This document shows, in pieces, positions 8,460 through 15,339 of a stretch of 16,176 nucleotides of DNA. Each line of letters begins with the position of its first letter. Within the stretch, counting starts at the first letter, position 1. This DNA is from CAVAWX01 sp963614215. Its GTDB lineage: Bacteria; Actinomycetota; Coriobacteriia; Coriobacteriales; QAMH01. The position numbers and the translations under genes were made by a program. The stretch is from positions 1-16,176 of the forward strand of contig CAVECB010000035.1 in NCBI GenBank assembly GCA_963614215.1. Direction: 5' to 3'. A model generated the notes under the pieces. It had not been told where the DNA came from. It saw only the letters and a program-made list of their open reading frames with translations, and made no database searches.

Positions 8460-8596
8460 CGAGCGCGGCGCGCATGTCCGCGGCGCGGTGCCGAAGCTCT
8501 TTTTTAAGTTCGCGATTTCTATCATGTGCGTGCGCCCCGAAAACTCCGCCGCCCCGTTGCGGGAGCGCGGTCCTTGAAACAAACGGACGCAGCATA
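8425..8596 (-). ncRNA. Candidate small structured RNA, about 170 nt
   Basis: The stretch between an AT-rich promoter-like segment (TAATAT at 8608-8603, a weak TTTCAG 18 bases further upstream) and the strong terminator at 8459-8425 has no recognisable protein. Its minus-strand RNA would hold a GC hairpin at 8570-8546 (CCGCGCTCC / GGGGC-G-GCGG around CGCAAC), an A-rich single-stranded centre (AACTTAAAAAAGAGC) and the terminator hairpin. I found no SRP RNA, tmRNA, 6S or RNase P signature. A 52-codon frame from ATG 8525 (MIEIANLKKSFG...) exists but runs through the terminator. This is an inference from layout only. Confidence 0.35.
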
Positions 8597-8611
8597 CCGC
8601 GCATATTATCG

Positions 8612-9015
8612 AGGTGCCAATATATGCTGAAAGTAATTAACATGCTGTTAACCATTTACGCAGCCTGCGGCACTAACGAAAGTTGCGCTGCCCGCGCCGA
8701 GGAGATTTTGCACATCCGTTCATGCAAACAGGCGTTCTGCGCGCAATTGTCGACATTCGGCGACACCCGAAGTCTGTTTTTGCGCATTAAATGCGCAATC
8801 ATGGACTTCGGGCGACAAAATCGCCGCCTTCACTGTCGCCCGAAACTTCCTTTTGCACGAAATCGCCCGCAAGACGGAGATAAAAGCCCCGAAACGTCGC
8901 CCGATGTCGCTTTTTGCGCAGTCTGGGCGAAAAGACGAGCGAATGGGCAAAGGGGTAAAGAGGGTAAAGGGGTAAATCAAGGAAACGCAGGGAGCCTCGA
9001 AAACGACCCCGAAGT
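8612..9015. other. Gene-free block dense in palindromes and short repeats
   Basis: No convincing gene. Visible structure: TTAACA-TGC-TGTTAA (8637-8651); TTCGG/CCGAA (8756-8771); the 19-base perfect palindrome TTGCGCATTAAATGCGCAA (8780-8798); an 11-bp inverted repeat TTCGGGCGACA/TGTCGCCCGAA (8807-8817 and 8834-8844); further TCGCCCG copies near 8863 and 8896; and three GGGTAAA direct repeats (8953, 8962, 8970). It lies downstream of the RHH antitoxin gene, so some elements may end that transcript. The density suggests a dispersed intergenic repeat or a regulatory hub. A minus-strand frame of 99 codons spans most of it but has no family resemblance. Confidence 0.5.
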
Positions 9016-9288
9016 TCACGCATGCGCGAGAAGCGCCGCGTCTATCGCCTTGCGGATGAACTCCGACTTGCTCTCGCCTTGGCTCTTCGCGACGGCACCG
9101 ATGGCGAATATGCGCGATTTTGGAAGGCGAAACGACACCGTCTCCATGTCCTCGTCGTACATGCGCGGGCGCCCCGGGCCGACCTTGCCGTGCCCCTCCC
9201 AGGAACCGTCCTCGTATTCTGCAGCCAGCCCGTCAAGCACCTCGTCTGTGAGGAGGAGGCCGTCGTCTGCCACGTATGCTTCGCTCAT
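9016..9288 (-). CDS. BrnA-like ribbon-helix-helix antitoxin
   Basis: 90 residues from ATG 9288, chosen because GAGGAG stands six or seven bases upstream; a longer frame to 9375 lacks such a site. The C-terminal part looks like a ribbon-helix-helix DNA-binding domain: GPGRPR (38-42), strand METVSFRLP (48-56), helix RIFAIGAVAKSQ and helix SKSEFIRKAIDAAL (73-86). The acidic N-terminal half would wrap the toxin. Toxin-first order with an RHH antitoxin second matches the BrnT/BrnA class. Its ATG overlaps the stop of the full-length toxin frame (ATGA), which shows the pair was translationally coupled. It probably also represses its own operon at the palindrome at 9571-9585. Confidence 0.8.
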   Translation of the reverse strand: MSEAYVADDGLLLTDEVLDGLAAEYEDGSWEGHGKVGPGRPRMYDEDMETVSFRLPKSRIFAIGAVAKSQGESKSEFIRKAIDAALLAHA

Positions 9289-9560
9289 TTCCGTCTCCTC
9301 TCCACTCCCAATTCGTCGTATGTCTTCGCGGAAGGGGGTGTCATCGCGTGGTAGATCAGCCAGTCCCCCTCTCACAGGCGGATGGCCACCATCTCCAGCA
9401 ACCGCGCCTTGCCGTCAAATCCGATGGCAACATACTGGTTGCTCTTGGCTCCGACACGCGGCGTCGACGCTATCGCGTTTTCCCACGCCGTCTTGACCGA
9501 CTCCTCATCGAGTTCCGGATGTCGCTGCACAACCCTTTGATGAACTATGAGTTCCGCCAT
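9285..9560 (-). pseudogene. BrnT-like toxin gene interrupted by an in-frame TGA
   Basis: Starts at ATG 9560 behind AAGGAGG and reads 62 codons (MAELIVHQRVVQRHPELDEE... ending LLEMVAIRL) to a TGA at 9374-9372. In the same frame it continues for 28 sensible codons, EGDWLIYHAMTPPSAKTYDE and on, to a TGA at 9287-9285 that overlaps the antitoxin ATG. The whole, about 90 residues, has the size and pattern of small RelE-fold BrnT-like toxins, whose C-terminal strand with a WLIYHA-type segment follows LLEMVA. Only one base change explains the break. Either the toxin is dead, or the TGA is read through. The 62-residue product would lack the last strand and helix. Confidence 0.75.
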
Positions 9561-9570
9561 GCAACCTCCT

Positions 9571-9590
9571 TTTTGCAATGCAAAATTATA
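9571..9590 (-). promoter_or_regulatory. Promoter -10 and operator palindrome of the BrnT/BrnA-like operon
   Basis: A consensus TATAAT (9590-9585 on the minus strand) lies 25 bases before the toxin start; no good -35 is seen at the usual distance (GTGCAA is the best at 17). Directly downstream is the perfect 15-base palindrome TTTTGCAATGCAAAA (9571-9585), covering the expected transcription start and touching the ribosome site. That position is ideal for repression by the RHH antitoxin or the toxin-antitoxin complex. Confidence 0.55.
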
Positions 9591-9642
9591 GCGCGTGTAA
9601 CGGCAACTTGCACGCCCCCGCACTCTTGTACTGTGCGCTGTC

Positions 9643-12276
9643 TTAGGAAACCGCCTGTTTGCGGCAGGCAAAAAGCAACCACATGCAGGCAGCGGCGATG
9701 AGGGCGGCGCCTGCCGCGGTGAGCGCGATGGTGCCCGTGCCACCGGCAAGCGGCATAACCCACTCCTTGTAATTGGGTAGCGAGTAGGCACCTGTGCCCG
9801 CATCTTTCTTGAAGGCCGGCGGCAGGTCGCCCACGACATTGCCCGAGGCGTCTTTTTCGGCGTGCGCGGCGATTGTCACGATCTGGGCTGAGGCGTCCAC
9901 GTCCACCAACCACTGCCCGTGCGGCAGCCGATAGCCTGCCGGCGCCGCCGTCTCCACGAGCATGTACTGGCCGCCCTCCAGCTCGCCAAAATCCACAAGC
10001 CCGGTGCCGGCCGCCGAGATGACGGTCGCGACAGGCTCGTCCACCTTCCAACAGCAATCCGCGTCCGTCGTGGCCGTCCACGAATGGTCGGCCGCAGCCG
10101 TATGCGTAGTGTCGCCGCAGGCATACAGCTCGAAGGTGGCGCCTGCGAGCGCCGTCGCACCGTCCTCTGCCGTCTTGGCAAACGAGAACGCGACCGTCGC
10201 CGATTTCTCATTTGCTAGTTTGTAGCCCGTCGCATAGCTGCCCGTGAAGGCCGTGGCGGAGCTGTACGACGTCAGCGACACATTCGTGCCTGACGAGGTA
10301 GAGGTGGCGACCACCTTCCAATAGCCGTCGCTTGCCACATACCCGCTCGGGGCGGAAGTTTCCTTCAGGTAGTAAGTACCGGGCTCCAAGTCGCTTAAGC
10401 TCACGAGGCCGGTGGACGCGGCGGAGGTCGCGGACTTCAGCAAGGTGGAGCTGGTGAAAGTGGCAGACGAGTAGAGCCCGAAGACGGCCCCCGCGAGAGC
10501 TGCGCCGTCCGTGTCGGTCTTGGTGAATTGAAACGTCACGAGCGGGTAGTCTGCGAGCTTGTAGCCGCCCGAATAGCTGCCGGTAAAGGCGGTGGCGGAG
10601 CTGACCGACGTCAGCGACACGCTCTTTGCCGACGAGGTGGAGGTGACCGTCACCTTCCAGTAGCCCTTGCTTGCCGTATACCCGCTCGGGGCGGAAGTTT
10701 CCTTCAGGTAGTAGGTGCCCGCATCGAGGTTGCCGAAATCCACGAGGCCGGCCGAAGTCGAGGTCACGCTCTTCAGCAGCGCGGAGCTGGTGAAGGTGGT
10801 AGACGAGTACAGCCCGAAGGTGGCACCGGACAACGCCGTGCCAGACGCATTGGTCTTGGTGAACTTGAAGGGCACCGTCGGGTAGTCCACGAGCTTGTAG
10901 CTGCCCACCGCCGAGCCGGAGAAGTTCACCGACCCGCTAGTCGTCTTCACGCTCGCGCTCCAGGTGGGCGGTATGGCGGTATCGTCGCCCGTGACCGTGA
11001 CCGTCCACGAACCCGTATGCCGTGTGTAGCCGGAAGGCGCCGAGGTCTCCGTCAGGGTATAGGTGCCAGGCGCAGACAGCACGCCGAAGTTCACAAGGCC
11101 GTTCGAATCCGACGTGGCCGTCCCGACCACGGTCGAGCCCTGCGTCAGTTGGAAGGTTGCACCGGGCAGCGCCGCGCCGCTCTCGTTGGTCTTCGTGAAA
11201 TAGAAGCTCTGGTTCACGGTGTAGGTGGGCGGGGTCTCGTTGCCGATTTCTAGCAGGGTGTGATAGCCCGTCGTGAAGCTGTACGAGGCGCCGTCGTAAG
11301 TGCACAGGAGGGAGCCTGAGTTTTTGCCCCGCCTCGCAGCCGTATAGGTGAGGGTGCCGCTCGATATCGACTGGTCGAGCACGTCCTCGTATGTCGCCGT
11401 AACCAGCGGGCCGCTCGTGCTGGTCGCCACCGTCACTGATTCGACGCCACTGCCTCCATCATTTGAGAGACAATAGAAATAGAGATGGGACTTCAAATCG
11501 CTCACGGGCGTGGACGTGCCGTTGTAGGTGTAGGAGTACTTCCACGTCACGCCGCCGATGTTGTAAAAGGAGTCGAGCGCCGTCATGCTCCTGTTATAAA
11601 CCTTCGAGATTTTCGCCCAAATCCCGACATATTTATAGCTGTCGTCATAGCACGAGGTCACGTTGGTGGCGTAAATCGACAAATCGACCTTCTTGCCGTT
11701 CCAGTAGCCTATGTTGGTGAACTTCACGTAGCTGCTGGGGTAGCTGCCGCCGAGCACGAAAGCAGATTTATCGCTGTCGAGAGAATCGGTCATGCTCCCG
11801 CTGCTCCATCCGCTGCCGGACGTGCTCGCCACGGTCTTGTCCGCAGAGTTCCCCGATGTCTTGTAGCAGGCGTCCCACACGGGGGTGAATTTGTAGGCCT
11901 CGCCGATTTTGAACTGACTTTCGCTTGAGACCTGCCCCGTCTTGTACGCGGCGGCGGCAGCCTCGTTGGATTTGGGCAGCTGGAGCGTGCCAAACAGGCC
12001 CAGCAACGCAACGGCAAGGAGGAGCAGCGCGCCAGACGTGCGAGCGATGCGGCGGCGGCGGTTCGTTGTGCGGAAAAAGGGGGAACGTGCCTTGCCGCCG
12101 TTGCTGGCGACCACAGCAGCCGACGTGCGTTTTTCACTTGCAACCGATGCGCCGCACGAACCTTTCAGCCCGACAGCAGCATCGTGCGCGCGACCTTCAT
12201 CTAGAAGCGAGGCCGTCTGTGCCCGCGACGCACGAGGACGGCAGTGAAAGCCCCCCCCCCTCAAGCGTTGACGCAT
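9643..12276 (-). CDS. Cell-wall-anchored adhesin or pilin with four SpaA/Cna-B-like domains
   Basis: 877 residues from ATG 12276; GGGAGGAGG stands about ten bases upstream (an in-frame GTG directly precedes it). A long basic N-region leads to a signal-anchor hydrophobic stretch at 81-100 (SGALLLLAVALLGLFGTLQL). Residues about 110-350 form a Ser/Thr/Tyr-rich head of unknown fold. Four SpaA-like domains follow (about 355-468, 469-580, 581-694, 695-838), each with F-F-(T/A)KT near the start, an ET-AP-GY block, and Asp or Asn at the end (VDYP, ADYP, ANEK, PNYK): the Lys, Glu and Asp/Asn needed for intramolecular isopeptide bonds. The sorting signal is atypical, MPLAGGTG at 841-848, then a membrane span and CRKQ. 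No sortase lies in the window. Codons 6-9 contain a run of ten G, so expression may be phase-variable. Confidence 0.88.
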   Translation of the reverse strand: MRQRLRGGGFHCRPRASRAQTASLLDEGRAHDAAVGLKGSCGASVASEKRTSAAVVASNGGKARSPFFRTTNRRRRIARTSGALLLLAVALLGLFGTLQLPKSNEAAAAAYKTGQVSSESQFKIGEAYKFTPVWDACYKTSGNSADKTVASTSGSGWSSGSMTDSLDSDKSAFVLGGSYPSSYVKFTNIGYWNGKKVDLSIYATNVTSCYDDSYKYVGIWAKISKVYNRSMTALDSFYNIGGVTWKYSYTYNGTSTPVSDLKSHLYFYCLSNDGGSGVESVTVATSTSGPLVTATYEDVLDQSISSGTLTYTAARRGKNSGSLLCTYDGASYSFTTGYHTLLEIGNETPPTYTVNQSFYFTKTNESGAALPGATFQLTQGSTVVGTATSDSNGLVNFGVLSAPGTYTLTETSAPSGYTRHTGSWTVTVTGDDTAIPPTWSASVKTTSGSVNFSGSAVGSYKLVDYPTVPFKFTKTNASGTALSGATFGLYSSTTFTSSALLKSVTSTSAGLVDFGNLDAGTYYLKETSAPSGYTASKGYWKVTVTSTSSAKSVSLTSVSSATAFTGSYSGGYKLADYPLVTFQFTKTDTDGAALAGAVFGLYSSATFTSSTLLKSATSAASTGLVSLSDLEPGTYYLKETSAPSGYVASDGYWKVVATSTSSGTNVSLTSYSSATAFTGSYATGYKLANEKSATVAFSFAKTAEDGATALAGATFELYACGDTTHTAAADHSWTATTDADCCWKVDEPVATVISAAGTGLVDFGELEGGQYMLVETAAPAGYRLPHGQWLVDVDASAQIVTIAAHAEKDASGNVVGDLPPAFKKDAGTGAYSLPNYKEWVMPLAGGTGTIALTAAGAALIAAACMWLLFACRKQAVS
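10190..10870 (-). repeat. Tandem 339-bp coding repeats (SpaA domains 2 and 3)
   Basis: Two neighbouring copies of a 339-bp (113-codon) unit are closely similar in DNA. For example CTCGGGGCGGAAGTTTCCTT occurs in both, at about 10347 and 10686, with flanking sequence also shared. The domains before and after keep the same protein pattern with weaker DNA identity. Such repeats can expand or contract by recombination in frame. Confidence 0.7.
12251..12260 (-). repeat. G10 homopolymer in the adhesin 5' coding region
   Basis: Ten C on the plus strand, so G10 in the mRNA, spanning codons 6-9 of the adhesin (Arg-Gly-Gly-Gly). With ten G the frame runs on into the signal segment; 9 or 11 would shift it. 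This is the form of a slipped-strand contingency locus. Confidence 0.85.
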
Positions 12277-12295
12277 CACAAACCCTCCTCCCTTG

Positions 12296-12357
12296 GCGCG
12301 CGGGCGGATTTTCGCCACGATGCGAATTCTCCCACCGTAGTGCGGACTTTCCGCCCT
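12296..12357 (-). promoter_or_regulatory. Possible folded leader of the adhesin mRNA
   Basis: The 180-base gap upstream of the adhesin holds GGGCGGA near 12355 and TCCGCCC near 12303, which can pair over about 42 bases and enclose TTCGC/GCGAA. The same GCGGA can instead pair with TCCGC only three bases downstream. Two exclusive folds just before the ribosome site could make a switch. It matches no riboswitch consensus I know. No clear promoter is seen further upstream. Confidence 0.3.
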
Positions 12358-12456
12358 TCCCCATGTCATGCATGCCGTTTTTCGATGGCGCAAGACAATA
12401 GCACATCATGCGCGGCCAGGCGCCCCTACGTCCTTTTTCCCGCAATATCTCCCAAG

Positions 12457-13596
12457 CTAGCGCATCGCGCACGCCTGCAAATCGGCGGATTGGGCGCGGA
12501 CGCGGGCGATGTAGGAGCGGGTGCGCTCGCGCAGCTCGTCGTCGAGCGGGATGCAGGCGCCGCCGAGGGCGGCGATGTGCTGGGGCAGCCAATCCGAGCC
12601 GTACCAGGGAATGCGCGCTTCGATGGTGGCAGCGTCGTCCGGAGCGTCCGGGGTACCCGAGGCGCTGGAGCCGCTGGAGCCTTTAGCACCGCCCCTCCTC
12701 TTCACCAGCTTCATGCCGGGCCACTCGGGCAGGGGCAGTTCTTTGGCAAAGCGCAGGCGCACCATGCGAGGCTTTCCCTCCCCGCCTTCTTCGGGCAGCG
12801 CCGCCGAATCGAAGCGCTCGTCGAGCACGCGCACATCGGCCATGCGATCGATGCGATAGTTGCGAAACCCGAAACCCGTGCCGCCAGATGGAGAATCCGC
12901 GGCCGCATCCGCGCCCTGCAAGTCCCCCGCATCCGCAGCGTCCGCAAAGGTGCCGTCGTCTGTGCACTTCCACGCCTGCAAAATGCTCACATCGCCGTCC
13001 GAGACGATGCGCACGGGTGCCACCCGGCGCATGGAGCTTTGCGCGGCCCCCGCCGGGCAGTACGCAAACGAGACAAGGCGGTGCTCTTCGAGGTCGATGG
13101 TCGAAGCCAAGACAGACAGCGCCGAGACGATGTGTCCGCGACGGCCGGACGCGATGTCTTGCTCTGTCGTGCCCGGGGCATCCCCCGAAACGTCTTGCCC
13201 GTTTTGAGCCTTGGCCGTGCCGTCGGCGCCAGCAGCATCGAAAAGTACCCCCTTCGCCTCGAAGAGCTTATCCCACAAAGGATCGCCCGCGTCCATGCCG
13301 AAATCCGCCAACGCTGCGCGCAGGGCCGCATCCTCGCCGGCCGAAAAGCGCGTCTTCGGCCCTGCCCCGTGCCCTCCGGGGTGTGGGTTCCAGGCAAAAC
13401 GGGCGCCCGATGCGCTCATGTAGCCCAGCTCGGTGGAGATGTTTTCGTCGGAAAGCGCCGCCGAAAGCGCGACGAAAAGCTCTTCTGCCTCGTCTGCGGC
13501 AAGGCCCGTCATCTGCGCGAAGTCGCTGATGGCAAGCGCGCCGTTGTGGGCGAGCATGTGAAACGCCTGCATGACCAGGGCATCGTTAAAGCGCAT
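12457..13596 (-). CDS. WYL-domain transcriptional regulator, PafC-like
   Basis: 379 residues. The N-terminal part (1-70) resembles the winged-helix part of PafC-type proteins (MRFNDALVMQAFHMLAHNG). The WYL domain is at about 160-258: RLVSFAYCPAG, RVAPVRIVSDGDVSILQAW and FRNYRIDRMADVRVLDERF. A C-terminal WCX-like part follows to about 360. In mycobacteria PafB and PafC work together as an activator of a LexA-independent DNA-damage response, with WYL domains sensing single-stranded nucleic acid; function here is inferred from similarity. Low-complexity inserts (123-150 and 215-240) are unusual. Its ATG overlaps the end of the preceding WYL gene by 11 bases, so the two proteins are probably made together and pair. 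No proteasome gene is in the window. Confidence 0.8.
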   Translation of the reverse strand: MRFNDALVMQAFHMLAHNGALAISDFAQMTGLAADEAEELFVALSAALSDENISTELGYMSASGARFAWNPHPGGHGAGPKTRFSAGEDAALRAALADFGMDAGDPLWDKLFEAKGVLFDAAGADGTAKAQNGQDVSGDAPGTTEQDIASGRRGHIVSALSVLASTIDLEEHRLVSFAYCPAGAAQSSMRRVAPVRIVSDGDVSILQAWKCTDDGTFADAADAGDLQGADAAADSPSGGTGFGFRNYRIDRMADVRVLDERFDSAALPEEGGEGKPRMVRLRFAKELPLPEWPGMKLVKRRGGAKGSSGSSASGTPDAPDDAATIEARIPWYGSDWLPQHIAALGGACIPLDDELRERTRSYIARVRAQSADLQACAMR

Positions 13597-14863
13597 GGCA
13601 GACCCCTTCCGCGCCGTCCAAAATCTCCGAAAACGCCTGCACGGCCTCTGGCGGCGCGAGTGGCTGCAGACCCGGGCCGTTTTCCACGCACCATGTCGCG
13701 AGGCCCCGGGCGTCCGAGGCCTCTATCTCCCATATGGCGCCAGCGTCGTCTCCTGGCACGACGTCTTCATGCGAAGCACCTTCGGACGCGGCGTCCACGC
13801 GTGTGAAGGAGCCGCGCTGCATGGTCAGGGCGCTTGCCTGCGCGTATGCGGCCGGCGAGAAGAGCACTTTCGCCGCAAAACGACGCGCAGAGAACTGAAA
13901 GGGCAGGCACGGCCACATATCGGCACCGCGCACGTCAAGCGCCCCGGGCAGCAGGGCGCCTCCCCCTTTCACATGCGACATGCGATCGAGACGAAAGACC
14001 CGCAGGCGACCCGCGCCGCCCTCTTCACCAATTTTCTCTGCGCCGCCCGTCTCCGCACACGCCTCTTCATCATCTACGGCGCCCGCATCGCCACCAGCGC
14101 CGCTTGCTGCGCCGCCCGCATCGCCGCCCACGTCGCAGCCGACGAGGTAGAGGTGCCTGTCGAAGGTGAAAACGCGAAGTGGTGCCACTTCCCGACGCGT
14201 GGAAGCTCCCCGCGCGTCCGTGTAGGAGAACAAAAGGGAGCTACCCGTCTCCAGAGCGTGCCGCACCTTCGCGATCGAGGTGGGCAGTGAAGACGCAGGC
14301 GGGGCGCCATGCATCAGGGGCAGCAGCGTGTCGGGGGCGTCGAGCTCGTCGGAGAGGCGCGCGAGTGCGCCGAGCAGCTCTGTCGTGCGCGGGTAGGACG
14401 CGTCTTGCAGAAGCGACACGCACGCCACCCGCAGAAACGCCGCCTCGTCGTCGGTGAAGGAGACGGGTGCGGCAAAGGTGCGCTGCGCATCGACCTTGTA
14501 GCGCCCGTCGGCGGTAGCAACGCCCGGCGCACCCCCTTCACCATTCGTGCTCGCAGAACCTGTCGTGCCTGCAGTGCCCGCGGCGCCCGCATCCGCCACG
14601 TCCGCCGCATCCGCAGTTCCCGTGGCATCCGCTGCACCCGCAGCGCACGCCTTAACGTCGGAGGCGATGTAGAAGCCGTCGTGGGCAAGCTTTTCGATGT
14701 CGCGACGCACATAACGCTTGGCGCTTTCCACGTCGATGCCGTCGGTCGTATAGTGGCGGGGCAGGTCGCGCAATATGTCGTTGGTGCGCGCGCCACCCGG
14801 GCGCTCCAGCAGATAGAGAAAAAGCGCGAGCCTGCGCGCCAGATCGCCGGCAATCTGTTTCAT
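13586..14863 (-). CDS. WYL-domain transcriptional regulator, PafB-like
   Basis: 425 residues. A winged-helix N-terminus (1-70: LARRLALFLYLLERPGG, then SAKRYVRRDIEKLAHDGFYI) is followed by an Ala/Gly/Thr/Asp low-complexity insert (74-116) coded by imperfect GCATCCGC-type repeats. The regulator core runs SFTDDEAAFLRVACVSLL, then the WYL domain at about 195-300 (LLFSYTDARG, REVAPLRVFTFDRHLYLVGCD, FRLDRMSHVKG). That domain is itself split by a second Gly/Ala/Asp-rich insert (246-285). The C-terminal part looks like WCX. Such proteins bind DNA and sense nucleic acid or another ligand through WYL. The ATG at 14863 overlaps the PIN toxin stop by four bases (ATGA), and the end overlaps the next WYL gene, so all are one translational unit. 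Confidence 0.82.
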   Translation of the reverse strand: MKQIAGDLARRLALFLYLLERPGGARTNDILRDLPRHYTTDGIDVESAKRYVRRDIEKLAHDGFYIASDVKACAAGAADATGTADAADVADAGAAGTAGTTGSASTNGEGGAPGVATADGRYKVDAQRTFAAPVSFTDDEAAFLRVACVSLLQDASYPRTTELLGALARLSDELDAPDTLLPLMHGAPPASSLPTSIAKVRHALETGSSLLFSYTDARGASTRREVAPLRVFTFDRHLYLVGCDVGGDAGGAASGAGGDAGAVDDEEACAETGGAEKIGEEGGAGRLRVFRLDRMSHVKGGGALLPGALDVRGADMWPCLPFQFSARRFAAKVLFSPAAYAQASALTMQRGSFTRVDAASEGASHEDVVPGDDAGAIWEIEASDARGLATWCVENGPGLQPLAPPEAVQAFSEILDGAEGVCHAL

Positions 14864-15336
14864 AGGTTCGTGCCCCCTTCCCGCCGCCCTTTACCCGCCT
14901 GCAGGGGAAAATCCCCGTCGGCGCCCGTGAGCCTCAAGAACTCCCCGCAATCGTAGACCGGGACCATCGATTGGCGGAAATCCTTCTTGTTGCGCGTGAT
15001 AATCGCGTCGGCGGACAGCCGCATCGCCACTTCGTGCACGCACGCGTCCTCCAAATCTCCCCACGTCGAGTCCAGCGCACGCAAAAAACCATCCTCGTCG
15101 AGGCCGCAGAAACGCAGGAAGGTCTTGAGCTTGTCCATCGCCTCCTTCACGCGAGAGGCGTTGCTTTTCTTTCCCTCGCCGAGCACGTAAAAAATGTCGT
15201 TGGCCTGGGTCGTCGAGACCCACAGCTCGTGGTCGCCGGTCTTGCCCAAAAGCATCAACCGCGTCGCGCTTTCGCAAAAAGGCGCCCGGCGGGCGAGATA
15301 GTCGATGACGATGTTGGAATCGAGGAGTAGCCGCAT
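14860..15336 (-). CDS. PIN-domain toxin (VapC-like ribonuclease)
   Basis: 158 residues. PIN-domain toxins are Mg-dependent endoribonucleases that stop translation when the antitoxin is lost. Visible landmarks are MRLLLDSNIVIDYLA with D6, TQANDIFYVLG (about 43-53, possible second acidic D47), DLEDACVHEVA with D97, and DAIITRNKKDF with D110 and D119: the spread of acidic residues expected for the active site. It starts three bases after the RelB-like antitoxin stop, behind GGGGGAG, and ends overlapping the PafB-like start (ATGA). A C-terminal basic tail (GKGRREGGTNL) goes beyond the domain. Confidence 0.87.
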   Translation of the reverse strand: MRLLLDSNIVIDYLARRAPFCESATRLMLLGKTGDHELWVSTTQANDIFYVLGEGKKSNASRVKEAMDKLKTFLRFCGLDEDGFLRALDSTWGDLEDACVHEVAMRLSADAIITRNKKDFRQSMVPVYDCGEFLRLTGADGDFPLQAGKGRREGGTNL

Positions 15337-15339
15337 GTC

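Noticed and set aside
8367..8525. Minus-strand frame starting MIEIANLKKSFG, like an ABC-transporter ATPase N-terminus
   Set aside because: The resemblance ends after 12 residues, no Walker A follows, and the frame runs through a strong terminator.
8720..9019. Minus-strand frame of 99 codons after the RHH antitoxin
   Set aside because: No ribosome site, no family pattern, and it spans palindromes and repeats; more likely repeat DNA.
9372..9839. Longer start for the toxin frame
   Set aside because: It overlaps the adhesin 3' end and crosses the TATAAT promoter; ATG 9560 has AAGGAGG.
10190..11210. Regular repeats considered as a CRISPR-like array
   Set aside because: Units are 339 bp, in frame, and encode SpaA domains; no short repeat-spacer pattern.
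12244..13806. Plus-strand frame of 520 codons
   Set aside because: Antisense to the PafC-like gene; no ribosome site or recognisable domain.
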